Shown here: positions 8,055-15,157 of the stretch, piece by piece
How positions within the stretch are numbered: the stretch's first letter is position 1
How the letters are laid out: each line of letters starts with the position of its first letter
From: SIG701 sp045577175
GTDB taxonomy: Bacteria; Bacillota; Clostridia; Oscillospirales; CAG-272
Assembly (NCBI GenBank): GCA_045577175.1
Contig: JAZNHT010000017.1
Span: 1 to 64,000, forward strand
Reading direction: 5' to 3'
Length of the DNA: 64,000 bases
Notes under the pieces: generated by a model
What the model was told of the DNA's origin: nothing
What the model saw: the letters and a program-made list of their open reading frames with translations, nothing else
Databases searched by the model: none
Program-made: the position numbers and the translations under genes

Positions 8055-8092
8055 CAGTATAGATCGGAAAGGTCAAAAATGCAACAGGCAGT
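8042..8092. promoter_or_regulatory. Candidate TetR operator (inverted repeat)
   Basis: ACTGCCTGTT (8042-8051) and AACAGGCAGT (8083-8092) are perfect 10-bp inverted arms. The left arm also overlaps a smaller palindrome, CTGTTCAACAG. CAGTAT recurs three times in this interval. The position between the TetR gene and the CDF start fits a shared operator. Confidence 0.6.
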
Positions 8093-8145
8093 ATCATAAA
8101 AATGTACGATACGGAACATTTCACAAAAATTGTACGGAGGATTAC

Positions 8146-8700
8146 ATGGACAGACGGCAACGAAAAACGCGGGAGGCGATTTTTGCGGCGTTCGTTGAGC
8201 TACTGCACAAAAAGGATTTTACGCAAATCACCGTCGGAGAAATCATTGCTTTGGCGGATGTGGGTCGAGCGACATTTTACGCCCATTTTGAGACGAAGGA
8301 GTTTCTTTTGTCCGAGCTTTGCGAGGAGCTTTTTTGCCATTTGTTTGATTCAATAAACCAAAATCCCCCCGATCATACGCATATTTTTCGCTGTAACGCA
8401 CCGAATTCGGTTTTTCTGCATTTGTTTCAGCATTTGGAGAAAAATGACAACAATATACGCAAGCTGTTGTCGGGGCAGAACAACGAGCTGTTTCTGCAAT
8501 GCTTCAAAAAGCACCTCAAAAGGCTGATCGAGAGTCAGATGCACCTGTTTGAAAATCGCAGAAGTGACCGATTGCCGGACAGCTTTTGGATTCATCACAT
8601 ATCGACCGCGTTCATCGGAACGCTTGAGTGGTGGCTTGATACCGGGGCAGCAGAAACCGCGGAAACCATAACGGAATACTTTTTCCTGGCTGTTTCGTGA
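8146..8700 (+). CDS. TetR/AcrR family regulator
   Basis: Repressor-type protein of 184 aa. The N-terminal HTH (residues 1-50) has the standard TetR order: REAIFAAFVELLHKKDF, then ITVGEIIALADVGRATFYAHF, then a KEFLLSEL segment. The rest is an all-helical ligand or dimer domain ending in the TetR_C-like TAFIGTLEWWLDTG. ATG 8146 follows CGGAGG at 8134-8139. It faces away from the metal exporter gene, whose promoter overlaps an inverted repeat. I infer that it controls that exporter and itself. A hairpin terminator follows at 8744. Confidence 0.9.
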   Translation: MDRRQRKTREAIFAAFVELLHKKDFTQITVGEIIALADVGRATFYAHFETKEFLLSELCEELFCHLFDSINQNPPDHTHIFRCNAPNSVFLHLFQHLEKNDNNIRKLLSGQNNELFLQCFKKHLKRLIESQMHLFENRRSDRLPDSFWIHHISTAFIGTLEWWLDTGAAETAETITEYFFLAVS

Positions 8701-8743
8701 AGTGAATACATTCGGATGTAGTAAAATATGTGAATAGAAAGCG

Positions 8744-8775
8744 GAAAGAGACGCACCGTGAGGTGCGGCTCTTTT
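8744..8775. terminator. Terminator built from short repeat copy 2
   Basis: GAAAGAG-A-CGCACC, loop GTGA, GGTGCG-G-CTCTTTT. Bases 8742-8767 repeat the 7056-7081 element. It separates the convergent genes ending at 8700 and 8777. Confidence 0.85.
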
Positions 8776-8776
8776 A

Positions 8777-9778
8777 TCAGCCGAGATATTTGTGCACGGC
8801 GTCCCATGCCTCATCTGCGTAGAAGCGGTGACCGCCATTGCCAATGATGAGTGTACAGCGGGAGTCGTCACCGCCTGCCTTGTACGCCGCCTTACCCTTG
8901 GCAAAGACTTCTTTTACACCGGAAAGGCGGAAGTACGAATCCTCCAAGCCCGAGACCTGCACAAAAAATTTCGGGTAAGCCATGGCCATGAGATCACTCA
9001 TGTCAAAGACGTTTGCGATGTTCGGAATAAAGTTGCACGGGCAGTGCTTTATTGAACCGATAGAATCCTTGTACGTGCACATCGCACAGGAGGGCATCGC
9101 CAGAACAATGCGGTCGTCCAGTGCGGCGGTGTAGGCGGTCGTGGTGCCGCCGCCGGAGTGGCCCATCAGGCAAATTTTGTTTACGTCTACCTTGTCGGCA
9201 AATTCCGCTTCGATCAGATCGATCAGACGCGAGACATCCCACACGCGCTCTCCGACCGTCGTTCTGCCCATGAGCAGTGCGGTCATGGCGGATTCCACGC
9301 ACTGCGGCGTGCCTTTTTCGTGTCCGCCGAGGATACCGAAATTGCGCTGCTCCATGGCGATGGCGGCAAAGCCTTCTTTGAGCGCACGGACGCAGAAATC
9401 GCGGTCGCCGCTGCCGATCATTTCCGGATCGACATCGTAGATCGGGCGACCGAGGGATATGTGCATGCCTTTGCTATGCCCTTGCAGGCAAATTATGACG
9501 GGCGGATTCTCCACGCCGTCCGGCAGCCAAAGATGGCAGGGAACACGGAAGCCTGCCTCCGTCTGAAATGTAAAGCGGATGTCTGTGGCGCCGTCCATTT
9601 TTTGCTCGTATTCGATCTCCATCTCCGGAGCGACCTTCGCAAATTTGTCCATGCCGAGGAGATCGGCGAGCTTCTCGCGCGCAATCTTTTGCCAATCGGC
9701 AAGATTTCCGCCTGCAAACGCCATGGCAGGGACGGTTTTCTGCATGTTTTCGATATTGAACTGATATGCTGTTTTCAT
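8777..9778 (-). CDS. Alpha/beta hydrolase (dienelactone-hydrolase or acetyl-xylan-esterase-like)
   Basis: Predicted cytoplasmic hydrolase or esterase of 333 aa without a signal peptide. The nucleophile elbow is GHSGGGTTTAYTAAL. The oxyanion-side strand is PPVIICLQGHSKGMHIS, and a catalytic His is likely in NGGHRFYADEAW near the C terminus. An EQRNFG segment is typical of the Abhydrolase_7/acetyl-xylan-esterase-like group. The start at 9778 is chosen because the strong promoter at 9827-9855 lies between it and the next in-frame codon upstream, and GGGGGT precedes it. The substrate is unknown. It is a single-gene unit. Confidence 0.85.
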   Translation of the reverse strand: MKTAYQFNIENMQKTVPAMAFAGGNLADWQKIAREKLADLLGMDKFAKVAPEMEIEYEQKMDGATDIRFTFQTEAGFRVPCHLWLPDGVENPPVIICLQGHSKGMHISLGRPIYDVDPEMIGSGDRDFCVRALKEGFAAIAMEQRNFGILGGHEKGTPQCVESAMTALLMGRTTVGERVWDVSRLIDLIEAEFADKVDVNKICLMGHSGGGTTTAYTAALDDRIVLAMPSCAMCTYKDSIGSIKHCPCNFIPNIANVFDMSDLMAMAYPKFFVQVSGLEDSYFRLSGVKEVFAKGKAAYKAGGDDSRCTLIIGNGGHRFYADEAWDAVHKYLG

Positions 9779-9826
9779 GTGTTTACCCCCGAATCGATTT
9801 TGGCATGTGATCGGATACCGAAATCC

Positions 9827-9855
9827 ATTATACACGCACTGTCGGTCAGTGTCAA
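9827..9855 (-). promoter_or_regulatory. Promoter of the alpha/beta hydrolase gene
   Basis: Minus strand: TTGACA (9850-9855), 17-bp spacer, TATAAT (9827-9832). A CACTG-N5-CAGTG inverted repeat (9838-9852) lies between and over the -35 box and may be an operator. Confidence 0.85.
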
Positions 9856-9901
9856 GGCAGTTTGGAAAAACGGATGCGTTAAATCGTATTTGATGAAAAA
9901 C

Positions 9902-9927
9902 AAAAACGGCTTTCCGAAGAAAGCCGT
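9902..9927 (-). terminator. Terminator after tRNA-Thr
   Basis: Minus strand: ACGGCTTTC, UUCG loop, GAAAGCCGT, then a T-run. It starts two bases after the tRNA CCA end. Confidence 0.9.
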
Positions 9928-9928
9928 C

Positions 9929-10004
9929 TGGAGCTACTGGCCGGACTCGAACCGGCGACCTGCTGATTACGAATCAGCTGCTCTACCAACTGAGCCACAG
10001 TAGC
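9929..10004 (-). tRNA. tRNA-Thr (anticodon CGT)
   Basis: On the minus strand GCTACTG and CAGTAGC form a 7-bp acceptor stem. The D-arm is GCTCAGTTGGTAGAGC. The anticodon stem CTGAT/ATCAG holds loop TCGTA, with the anticodon at 9969-9971. The T-loop is GGTTCGAGTCC. Discriminator T and an encoded CCA (9929-9931) follow. Confidence 0.95.
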
Positions 10005-10144
10005 GTTTCCGTTTGCCGCCTAAATATTATACTATATGAAAAGCGGAATGTCAAGAGTGAATTCACAAATTTACGGGATTTTTTCGTACAATCTTTTCGC
10101 GGACGTCTTTTTTCGGAAAATCGGCGGAAAATGCGAAAAAACTC

Positions 10145-10173
10145 TTGCGAATCGGCACGGGAAAGGGTATAAT
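10145..10173 (+). promoter_or_regulatory. Promoter of mscL
   Basis: TTGCGA (10145-10150), 17-bp spacer, TATAAT (10168-10173). Confidence 0.8.
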
Positions 10174-10205
10174 AAAGGTAAGATTTTTTGTAAGGAGTTT
10201 TTGAC

Positions 10206-10727
10206 ATGAAAAGCACGTTTTGGGCAGATTTCAAAAAGTTTATCACCAAGGGCAACATTATCGATCTTTCCGTCGGCGTAGTTATCGGCGGCGCGTTCGG
10301 TAAAATTACCTCCAGCCTCGTCAACGACATCATCATGCCGCTGATCAGTTTGGTTGTGGGCGGTCTTGACGTTTCGGATTGGAAGTGGATCCTGAAAGAA
10401 GCGGTTGAGGCAAATGAAGAATTGGGCATCGCCGCACAGGCAGAGGTTGCTGTACGCTACGGCAACTTCATCCAGATGATTCTCGACTTCCTGATTATCG
10501 CGTTCAGCATTTTTGTTGTTCTCCGTGTAATCATGAAGGCAAAGGCGAAGATGAACGCCGCTGAGGAAGCAAAGGCCGCCGAGGAGAAGGCGAAGGCGGA
10601 TGCAGAGGCGAAAGCCGCCGCAGATGCCGCTGCCGCAAAGGCCGCTGAGGAGGCTGCAAAGATTGCCGCCGAGCGTGCGGAGGAGCTCTCCCTGCTTCGT
10701 GAGATTCGCGATTCGCTGAAGAAATAA
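10206..10727 (+). CDS. mscL: Large-conductance mechanosensitive channel
   Basis: Homopentameric emergency-release channel that opens under membrane tension. TM1 (about residues 14-45) contains the family pattern KGNIIDLSVGVVIGGAFGKI and is followed by NDIIMPLISLVVGG. TM2 is about 91-112. The cytoplasmic end LLREIRDSLKK is the usual C-terminal helix. At 173 aa it is longer than the usual 130-150 aa. The extra length is an Ala/Lys/Glu-rich segment (residues 113-160) that should prolong the C-terminal coiled-coil bundle. TAAGGAG precedes the ATG. It is monocistronic with a terminator at 10743. Confidence 0.95.
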   Translation: MKSTFWADFKKFITKGNIIDLSVGVVIGGAFGKITSSLVNDIIMPLISLVVGGLDVSDWKWILKEAVEANEELGIAAQAEVAVRYGNFIQMILDFLIIAFSIFVVLRVIMKAKAKMNAAEEAKAAEEKAKADAEAKAAADAAAAKAAEEAAKIAAERAEELSLLREIRDSLKK

Positions 10728-10742
10728 CCGTATCAAAAAAAG

Positions 10743-10775
10743 ACTACCGCAGAGGATTTTCTGCGGTAGTTTTTT
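10743..10775. terminator. Bidirectional terminator after mscL
   Basis: ACTACCGCAG and CTGCGGTAGT arms, with an A-run to the left and T-run to the right, between convergent genes. Confidence 0.9.
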
Positions 10776-10780
10776 GTAAA

Positions 10781-12976
10781 TCAGTTTTTGCCGAAGCGGG
10801 CTTGCATGTACCGGCAGTTTACGAATTTCTCCATCAGCGCGGCGCGCGAGTAGAAATAGTGATTCGTTGATTCAAAGCCGATGGTGGGGTTGCGTGCCTG
10901 CACCGCGGACAGACGAAGCACGAGTGCCTCCTCCTCCTTGGCGATTGCGGCGAGGTTGCCATCCTCCTTTTCGTCACGGACGCGGGCAAAACGGAATTGC
11001 AGATATGCCGAGCGGAAATGGCAGTACGCTGCTTCTGCGCAGTCGATCAGCATCGAAAGCGCGTGTGAGGAGGCTATCTGCTCGGGCGTGATTGCGCGAA
11101 GCGCGTCAATGCCCTTCGCCCATCCCTCGGAGACGAGGCGGAACTGTTCCTGTACCACTTCCTCGGTGAACACGGACTTCCATCCGTTCGTGTCATCGTA
11201 GGGGATGCCCGTCATCGTTGCACCGAAGCCGGTCGGCGTCGGATACAGAAGATTTGCCGAGCCGATATTCTGCGGTGCGCTGTACGCGACACCGACGGAG
11301 AACGGGAATTGCTCGAATGCTTCCGAGAAAAGCGCGCACGCCTTCTCCACCGTGTCGACCGCTTCTTTTGTGAATACGGATTCGTACAGCTCGCGCAGTG
11401 TCGGCATCTTTTCCGTTTTGTAAAACAGTGGATACAGCATTGCAAACGTGGGCGACGGATAGCCGCCGAGCGTCCAGTCGAGCAGGGCACTGTCGATGCC
11501 TGCGCTGCAAAGTCCTTCGATATGCTTGTAAATCAGCTCATAGACGGGTAGGAACGGTACGAACGAGCACTCCCACGTGTTGTTGAACTGGCATTTCGCC
11601 GCCGCGCCGAGACCGGCATCGTGCGCCGCTTTCCAGACCGTTTTTGCATCCTCGCCGGGTGCTACGACGGACATACAGTAGTCGCGGATCGGGTAAGTGA
11701 ACGGTCCGACCTGCTTTTTGATGTCGCGCTCGCTGATGCTGAGGACATTTACGCCTGCCGGGAGCTTTTCGATGGCATCCATCATATCGGCGTTCCATTC
11801 CCACGTCCATGCGAGCATACGGATGTTCGGATTCTCCGATTTCGCGCCTTCGTACAGGAGCGCATTTACCTCCGCGATTACATCTGCGCGCGGACGCTTT
11901 TTGCAGCGGGGGCAGTTTGTCTCACCGTTTTTGCTGTGAGAATAGCAGTTGGAGTGATTCTCAGTGGCGGTGATCGTGAAAAATCCGCCGAGATTCGGCA
12001 CCTCGCGCGCAAGCATAGCGGCGGAATCGGTGAGATACTTCTGAACCTCGGGTGTGGAGGTGCAAAGGTGCGCACCCTCTGTGCCGCCCGCACCCATCGT
12101 GAACGTTGCGCCCTTCAGGTGCGGATATTTGTCAAAGAACGAGAGCGGCATCCAGCGCGGCTCGTTCAGATAGAGGAACAGGCGGATTCCGTATTTCGCC
12201 ATGCGGTCGGTCAGCGCACGCAGTCCTGCGAGACGCGTCTGCCAGCCCTCGGAGAGGGATTCGTCAAACGGGAACGGCACGAGCGTGTAAAGAATCGCCT
12301 GGCACCAGATTCCGTTGACGCCGACTGCCTGATATGCCTCAAGCAGGCTGTCGGGGAAGGAGTATTCGACGTCGGATGTGAACGTGTCGCCGTACAGGGC
12401 ACAGTAGGAGTACACGATTCGATCCTTGAGGCGCGGCGGTGCGCTCGGATCCATTGTGTCGCATGGCTTGACGGCGGAGAAGAACGGCTCAAACGCGAAC
12501 GGCTTCGCTGTCTGCGGACCGACCGCAGAGAGAAATTCTTCCGTTGCCTTTTTGATCGGCACAAGTGCGTCGTGCTGCTCCTTTGTCAACTCGTGCCATA
12601 CGAGTGCAGGGCAGTCCGGCTTTCGATTGCCGAGCTTTACGTCCAGAAAATCGTCCTCTTTGATGATGAATGCGAGCTTTTCCATATCCCAGCCGAGCAT
12701 GGTGCAGTACTGCTCATAGGTGAGCAGATGCCAGTTTGCGCGAATCAGCGTAATGTAGCCGTATTTGCGCCAATCGACATCGATGACCGCCGGGACGGGC
12801 AGTCCCATTTCTGCGGCGAGGCTGTTGATCTGCGCTTCCGTCGCACCGACCGTTTCGGCGAGAACGGATGCGGGCAGGGTATTCCAGTTGCGGTACACAA
12901 ACGTGCAAAGCGGATCGGGAAAGTGCTCGTAGCGAACGTATTGCCCCGTTCGGATGGGCGGAAGATCATGTGCCAT
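10781..12976 (-). CDS. Large glycoside-hydrolase-like protein, cytoplasmic, function unknown
   Basis: A 731-aa protein without a signal peptide. The central part reads like a TIM-barrel glycosidase: YGIRLFLYLNEPRWMP, GGFFTITATENHSNCYSH, IRMLAWTWEWNADMMD and a late ALLDWTLGGYPSPTF, each resembling a barrel strand with acidic or aromatic residues at its end. A CPRC-containing loop (near NGETNCPRCKKRP) follows the TENH strand, a feature seen in some GH20-like barrels. The N-terminal 130 residues contain an HTH-like segment (LPASVLAETVGATEAQINSLA). The start at 12976 follows GAGG, and the promoter (13035-13063) is just upstream. The likely role is intracellular sugar or glycan processing, which I infer from fold appearance only. 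Confidence 0.75.
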   Translation of the reverse strand: MAHDLPPIRTGQYVRYEHFPDPLCTFVYRNWNTLPASVLAETVGATEAQINSLAAEMGLPVPAVIDVDWRKYGYITLIRANWHLLTYEQYCTMLGWDMEKLAFIIKEDDFLDVKLGNRKPDCPALVWHELTKEQHDALVPIKKATEEFLSAVGPQTAKPFAFEPFFSAVKPCDTMDPSAPPRLKDRIVYSYCALYGDTFTSDVEYSFPDSLLEAYQAVGVNGIWCQAILYTLVPFPFDESLSEGWQTRLAGLRALTDRMAKYGIRLFLYLNEPRWMPLSFFDKYPHLKGATFTMGAGGTEGAHLCTSTPEVQKYLTDSAAMLAREVPNLGGFFTITATENHSNCYSHSKNGETNCPRCKKRPRADVIAEVNALLYEGAKSENPNIRMLAWTWEWNADMMDAIEKLPAGVNVLSISERDIKKQVGPFTYPIRDYCMSVVAPGEDAKTVWKAAHDAGLGAAAKCQFNNTWECSFVPFLPVYELIYKHIEGLCSAGIDSALLDWTLGGYPSPTFAMLYPLFYKTEKMPTLRELYESVFTKEAVDTVEKACALFSEAFEQFPFSVGVAYSAPQNIGSANLLYPTPTGFGATMTGIPYDDTNGWKSVFTEEVVQEQFRLVSEGWAKGIDALRAITPEQIASSHALSMLIDCAEAAYCHFRSAYLQFRFARVRDEKEDGNLAAIAKEEEALVLRLSAVQARNPTIGFESTNHYFYSRAALMEKFVNCRYMQARFGKN

Positions 12977-13002
12977 AAGATACCTCGAGAGAGAAAATTT
13001 TT

Positions 13003-13021
13003 CAGACTGCCGTGCAGTCTG
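13003..13021 (-). promoter_or_regulatory. Inverted repeat in the 5' leader of the glycosidase-like gene
   Basis: CAGACTGC-CGT-GCAGTCTG, perfect 8-bp arms, just downstream of the -10 box and 27 bp before the start codon. It may be a roadblock operator or an RNA hairpin. Confidence 0.6.
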
Positions 13022-13034
13022 TACGGGTGATTTC

Positions 13035-13063
13035 AGTATACCATATTTACCCTTTGATTGCAA
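13035..13063 (-). promoter_or_regulatory. Promoter of the glycosidase-like gene
   Basis: Minus strand: TTGCAA (13058-13063), 17-bp spacer, TATACT (13035-13040). Confidence 0.75.
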
Positions 13064-13145
13064 GAACATACTGCAAATTTCGCCAAAAGAAAAGACAGGT
13101 TAGCACCTGCATGGAAATGTTTACAGTAAGTTTCTGAAATTTTGC

Positions 13146-13174
13146 TTGTATTGCGGACGAACTTGTGATAAAAT
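13146..13174 (+). promoter_or_regulatory. Candidate promoter of the hemolysin III family gene
   Basis: TTGTAT (13146-13151), 17-bp spacer, TAAAAT (13169-13174). Confidence 0.6.
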
Positions 13175-13210
13175 AGTAAAACAAATTCTGACGAACCGGT
13201 GAGGTATTCG

Positions 13211-13885
13211 ATGGCACGGACAAAACTTGCGGACAGAAAGCTCCCCTCCTATACGAAGGGTGAGGAAATATTCAATATGGTATCGCATATCGTGGGCGGC
13301 GCGCTAGGCGTTACGGCACTTACGCTGTGTGTCATATTTGCGGCGATCCACAAAAACGTGTACGGCGTGATCGGCAGTGCCATCTACGGCGCATCGCTGA
13401 TCGTTTTGTATACGATGTCCAGCCTGTACCACGGTCTGCCGGCAAACGGCACGCCGAAAAAGGTGTTCCAGGTGCTCGATCACTGCTCGATTTTTCTTTT
13501 GATCGCCGGCACATACACGCCTATCAGCCTCGGACCGATCCGCGAGTACAATACCGCGCTCGGCTGGGTGATTTTCGGTGTAGTCTGGGGCGCGGGCATC
13601 GTGGGGATTGTGCTCAATTCCATCGATATTAAGGCGTATCGGAAGTTTTCCGCTGTGTGCTATCTGCTCATGGGCTGGTGCGTGATCTTCGCGTGGAAGC
13701 CGACGGTCGCCGCACTGCATCCGAACGCGATTGTTTTTCTTCTCCTCGGCGGTGTGAGCTATACGGTCGGCGCGCTCGTGTACTATTTCTTCAAAAAGAA
13801 GCGGTACGCGCATTCGATTTTCCACCTGTTTGTGGTGATCGGAAGTCTTTTGCATTTCTTTACGGTGCTGTTTTACTGCGTGTGA
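13211..13885 (+). CDS. Hemolysin III (PAQR/TrhA family) membrane protein
   Basis: A seven-helix membrane protein of 224 aa in the YqfA/YplQ/TrhA group. Family motifs are visible: SHIVGG in helix 1, SSLYHGL, the DHCSIFLLIAGTYTP block and the C-terminal HLFVVIGSLLHFF. The His, Ser and Asp residues in these blocks form the metal site of PAQR proteins. Members are linked to membrane-fluidity homeostasis. The haemolysin name is historical. The ATG at 13211 is preceded by GGTGAGG, so a GTG four codons upstream is probably part of the ribosome site. Confidence 0.9.
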   Translation: MARTKLADRKLPSYTKGEEIFNMVSHIVGGALGVTALTLCVIFAAIHKNVYGVIGSAIYGASLIVLYTMSSLYHGLPANGTPKKVFQVLDHCSIFLLIAGTYTPISLGPIREYNTALGWVIFGVVWGAGIVGIVLNSIDIKAYRKFSAVCYLLMGWCVIFAWKPTVAALHPNAIVFLLLGGVSYTVGALVYYFFKKKRYAHSIFHLFVVIGSLLHFFTVLFYCV

Positions 13886-13916
13886 GAGGATTCGGAAATA
13901 AAATTTGCATAATTGA

Positions 13917-13946
13917 TTGACACAGGCGGGGAAGATGTGCTATAAT
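13917..13946 (+). promoter_or_regulatory. Promoter of tRNA-Gln
   Basis: TTGACA (13917-13922), 18-bp spacer, TATAAT (13941-13946), 24 bp before the tRNA. Confidence 0.85.
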
Positions 13947-13970
13947 GTATGAGCATCTTCCCCGAAATAT

Positions 13971-14046
13971 TGGGATATCGCCAAGTCGGTAAGGCACAGG
14001 ACTTTGACTCCTGCATTCGCTGGTTCGAGTCCAGCTATCCCAGCCA
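13971..14046 (+). tRNA. tRNA-Gln (anticodon TTG)
   Basis: TGGGATA and TATCCCA form the acceptor stem. The anticodon stem CAGGA/TCCTG encloses loop CTTTGAC. The T-loop is GGTTCGAGTCC. Discriminator G and an encoded CCA (14044-14046) follow. Confidence 0.95.
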
Positions 14047-14048
14047 GA

Positions 14049-14078
14049 AAAAAGCACTTGCTGAGGCAAGTGCTTTTT
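14049..14078 (+). terminator. Terminator after tRNA-Gln
   Basis: AAAAAGCACTTGC, loop TGAG, GCAAGTGCTTTTT. Confidence 0.92.
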
Positions 14079-14084
14079 TCAACG

Positions 14085-14262
14085 AAATTTGCCCTTGGGG
14101 CAAGTGAAATAGCTACGCTGTGAAATATTTGCTCCGCAAATGTGAAATATTCGCTGACGCGAATGTGGGCAAATTTCATTTCACATCGACCGAAGGGAGA
14201 TATTTCGTAATTCACGAAGTGAATTATTTCACATTCGGCACAAGTCGAATATTTCACTTAAA
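14085..14262. repeat. Array of short hairpins and GTGAAAT-type repeats
   Basis: About 180 bp made of the repeated word (T)GTGAAATATT separated by tiny palindromes: TTGCCC-TTG-GGGCAA, TTTGC-TCC-GCAAA, TTCGC-TGAC-GCGAA and AATTCAC-GAA-GTGAATT. No convincing gene is encoded. It lies directly between the tRNA-Gln terminator and the four-helix-bundle gene. Confidence 0.8.
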
Positions 14263-14310
14263 AAACCTGCAAATTTTTGCTATAATATCATCTGAAAGGC
14301 GGTGTAATCT

Positions 14311-14655
14311 ATGGCAGAATCAAAACTTCGCGATCTGTCCACCGAATTTGCGGTTAAGGTAATAAAGCTATGCGATGGTATAAAAGGTCACCATTCTCTT
14401 GTGAATCAATTGGAGCGTTCAGCGACTTCTATCGGTGCAAACATCCACGAAGCGAACTATGCACACGGTAAAGCCGATTTTATTGCCAAACTTCAAATAT
14501 CCTTAAAAGAATGTTATGAAACGGAATATTGGTTAGAATTGTTCGTGAAATCCGAATTGATTGATCGTGAAATTGCAAAAGACCTTTATAATCAATGCGG
14601 AACCATTCGAAGAATCCTGATCGCCTCTGTCAACACAGCGAAGGAGAACAAATGA
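14311..14655 (+). CDS. Four-helix bundle protein (23S rRNA intervening-sequence / bAvd-like family)
   Basis: A 114-aa all-helical protein. It matches the S23/four-helix-bundle family found in 23S rRNA intervening sequences and related to the Avd accessory protein of diversity-generating retroelements. Typical pieces are the middle motif LVNQLERSATSIGANIHEA, then KADFIAKLQISLKECYETEYWL and a basic last helix. No reverse transcriptase and no rRNA gene is present nearby, so the partner is unknown. GAAAGGCGGTG precedes the ATG. The next gene overlaps its stop by 4 nt (ATGA), so the two are translationally coupled. Both are more AT-rich than their neighbours, which fits horizontal acquisition next to the tRNA. 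Confidence 0.88.
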   Translation: MAESKLRDLSTEFAVKVIKLCDGIKGHHSLVNQLERSATSIGANIHEANYAHGKADFIAKLQISLKECYETEYWLELFVKSELIDREIAKDLYNQCGTIRRILIASVNTAKENK

Positions 14656-14960
14656 ACACCTACATTATGGAAGCACTGAAGAACATCAAACATAGTCTTT
14701 CTTCAGATGAAGTGATAACTGCCAAAACCATTGATTCGGTGATCGGTGAGCTTGAAATGATGAAAATGGAAATCGAACAGCACATCACCAATATGCCCAA
14801 GACCGATGAGCATAAAAGCGTGCTTGATTCCGCGACGTGTGCGGTTGATAATTTAGAAAGTATACTTGAATTGCTTGCGGATTTTTCATGTGTGGGTTTT
14901 AATGAGCGTTTAGAATTGACAAGCGAAATTTTTGAATTATTAGACGATATAAGCTATTAA
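14652..14960 (+). CDS. Small helical hypothetical protein coupled to the four-helix bundle gene
   Basis: A 102-aa acidic, mostly helical protein (for example VIGELEMMKMEIEQHI and VDNLESILELLADF) with coiled-coil potential, no Cys cluster and no membrane segment. It is not recognised. The start ATG at 14652 overlaps the preceding TGA. The coupling suggests it works with the four-helix-bundle protein. Confidence 0.7.
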   Translation: MNTYIMEALKNIKHSLSSDEVITAKTIDSVIGELEMMKMEIEQHITNMPKTDEHKSVLDSATCAVDNLESILELLADFSCVGFNERLELTSEIFELLDDISY

Positions 14961-14987
14961 GATGCATATACTTTCGAAATATAAACC

Positions 14988-15019
14988 AAGCCGCACGGCT
15001 GATGCCGTATGGCTTTCTT
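14988..15019 (+). terminator. Probable terminator after the four-helix bundle pair
   Basis: AAGCC-GC-ACGGC, loop TGAT, GCCGT-AT-GGCTT, then TCTTTC. The stem has an imperfect two-base interior. Confidence 0.65.
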
Positions 15020-15082
15020 TCATTCTGCTTGATGACGAAGAGCCACTCACCTGACGGGCGAGGGAACAATACATTCAGGTTG

Positions 15083-15111
15083 TTGATTTCGGGTTCCGAA
15101 AACGCTATAAT
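15083..15111 (+). promoter_or_regulatory. Promoter of the 15158 XRE regulator
   Basis: TTGATT (15083-15088), 17-bp spacer, TATAAT (15106-15111). Confidence 0.8.
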
Positions 15112-15157
15112 ATAGGCATAAAGGCCTTTTAGTCTATTTTAGAACAGAGGAAACATT

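Noticed and set aside
11621..13030. Long open frame antisense to the glycosidase-like gene
   Set aside because: Its composition is a mirror of the minus-strand gene. The minus frame has a promoter, a ribosome site and glycosidase-like strands.
14085..14262. A CRISPR array
   Set aside because: The repeats are about 10 bp and irregular, spacers are palindromic rather than unique, and no cas gene is near.
14311..14960. A diversity-generating retroelement
   Set aside because: The Avd-like protein is present, but there is no reverse transcriptase and no template/variable repeat pair in the window.
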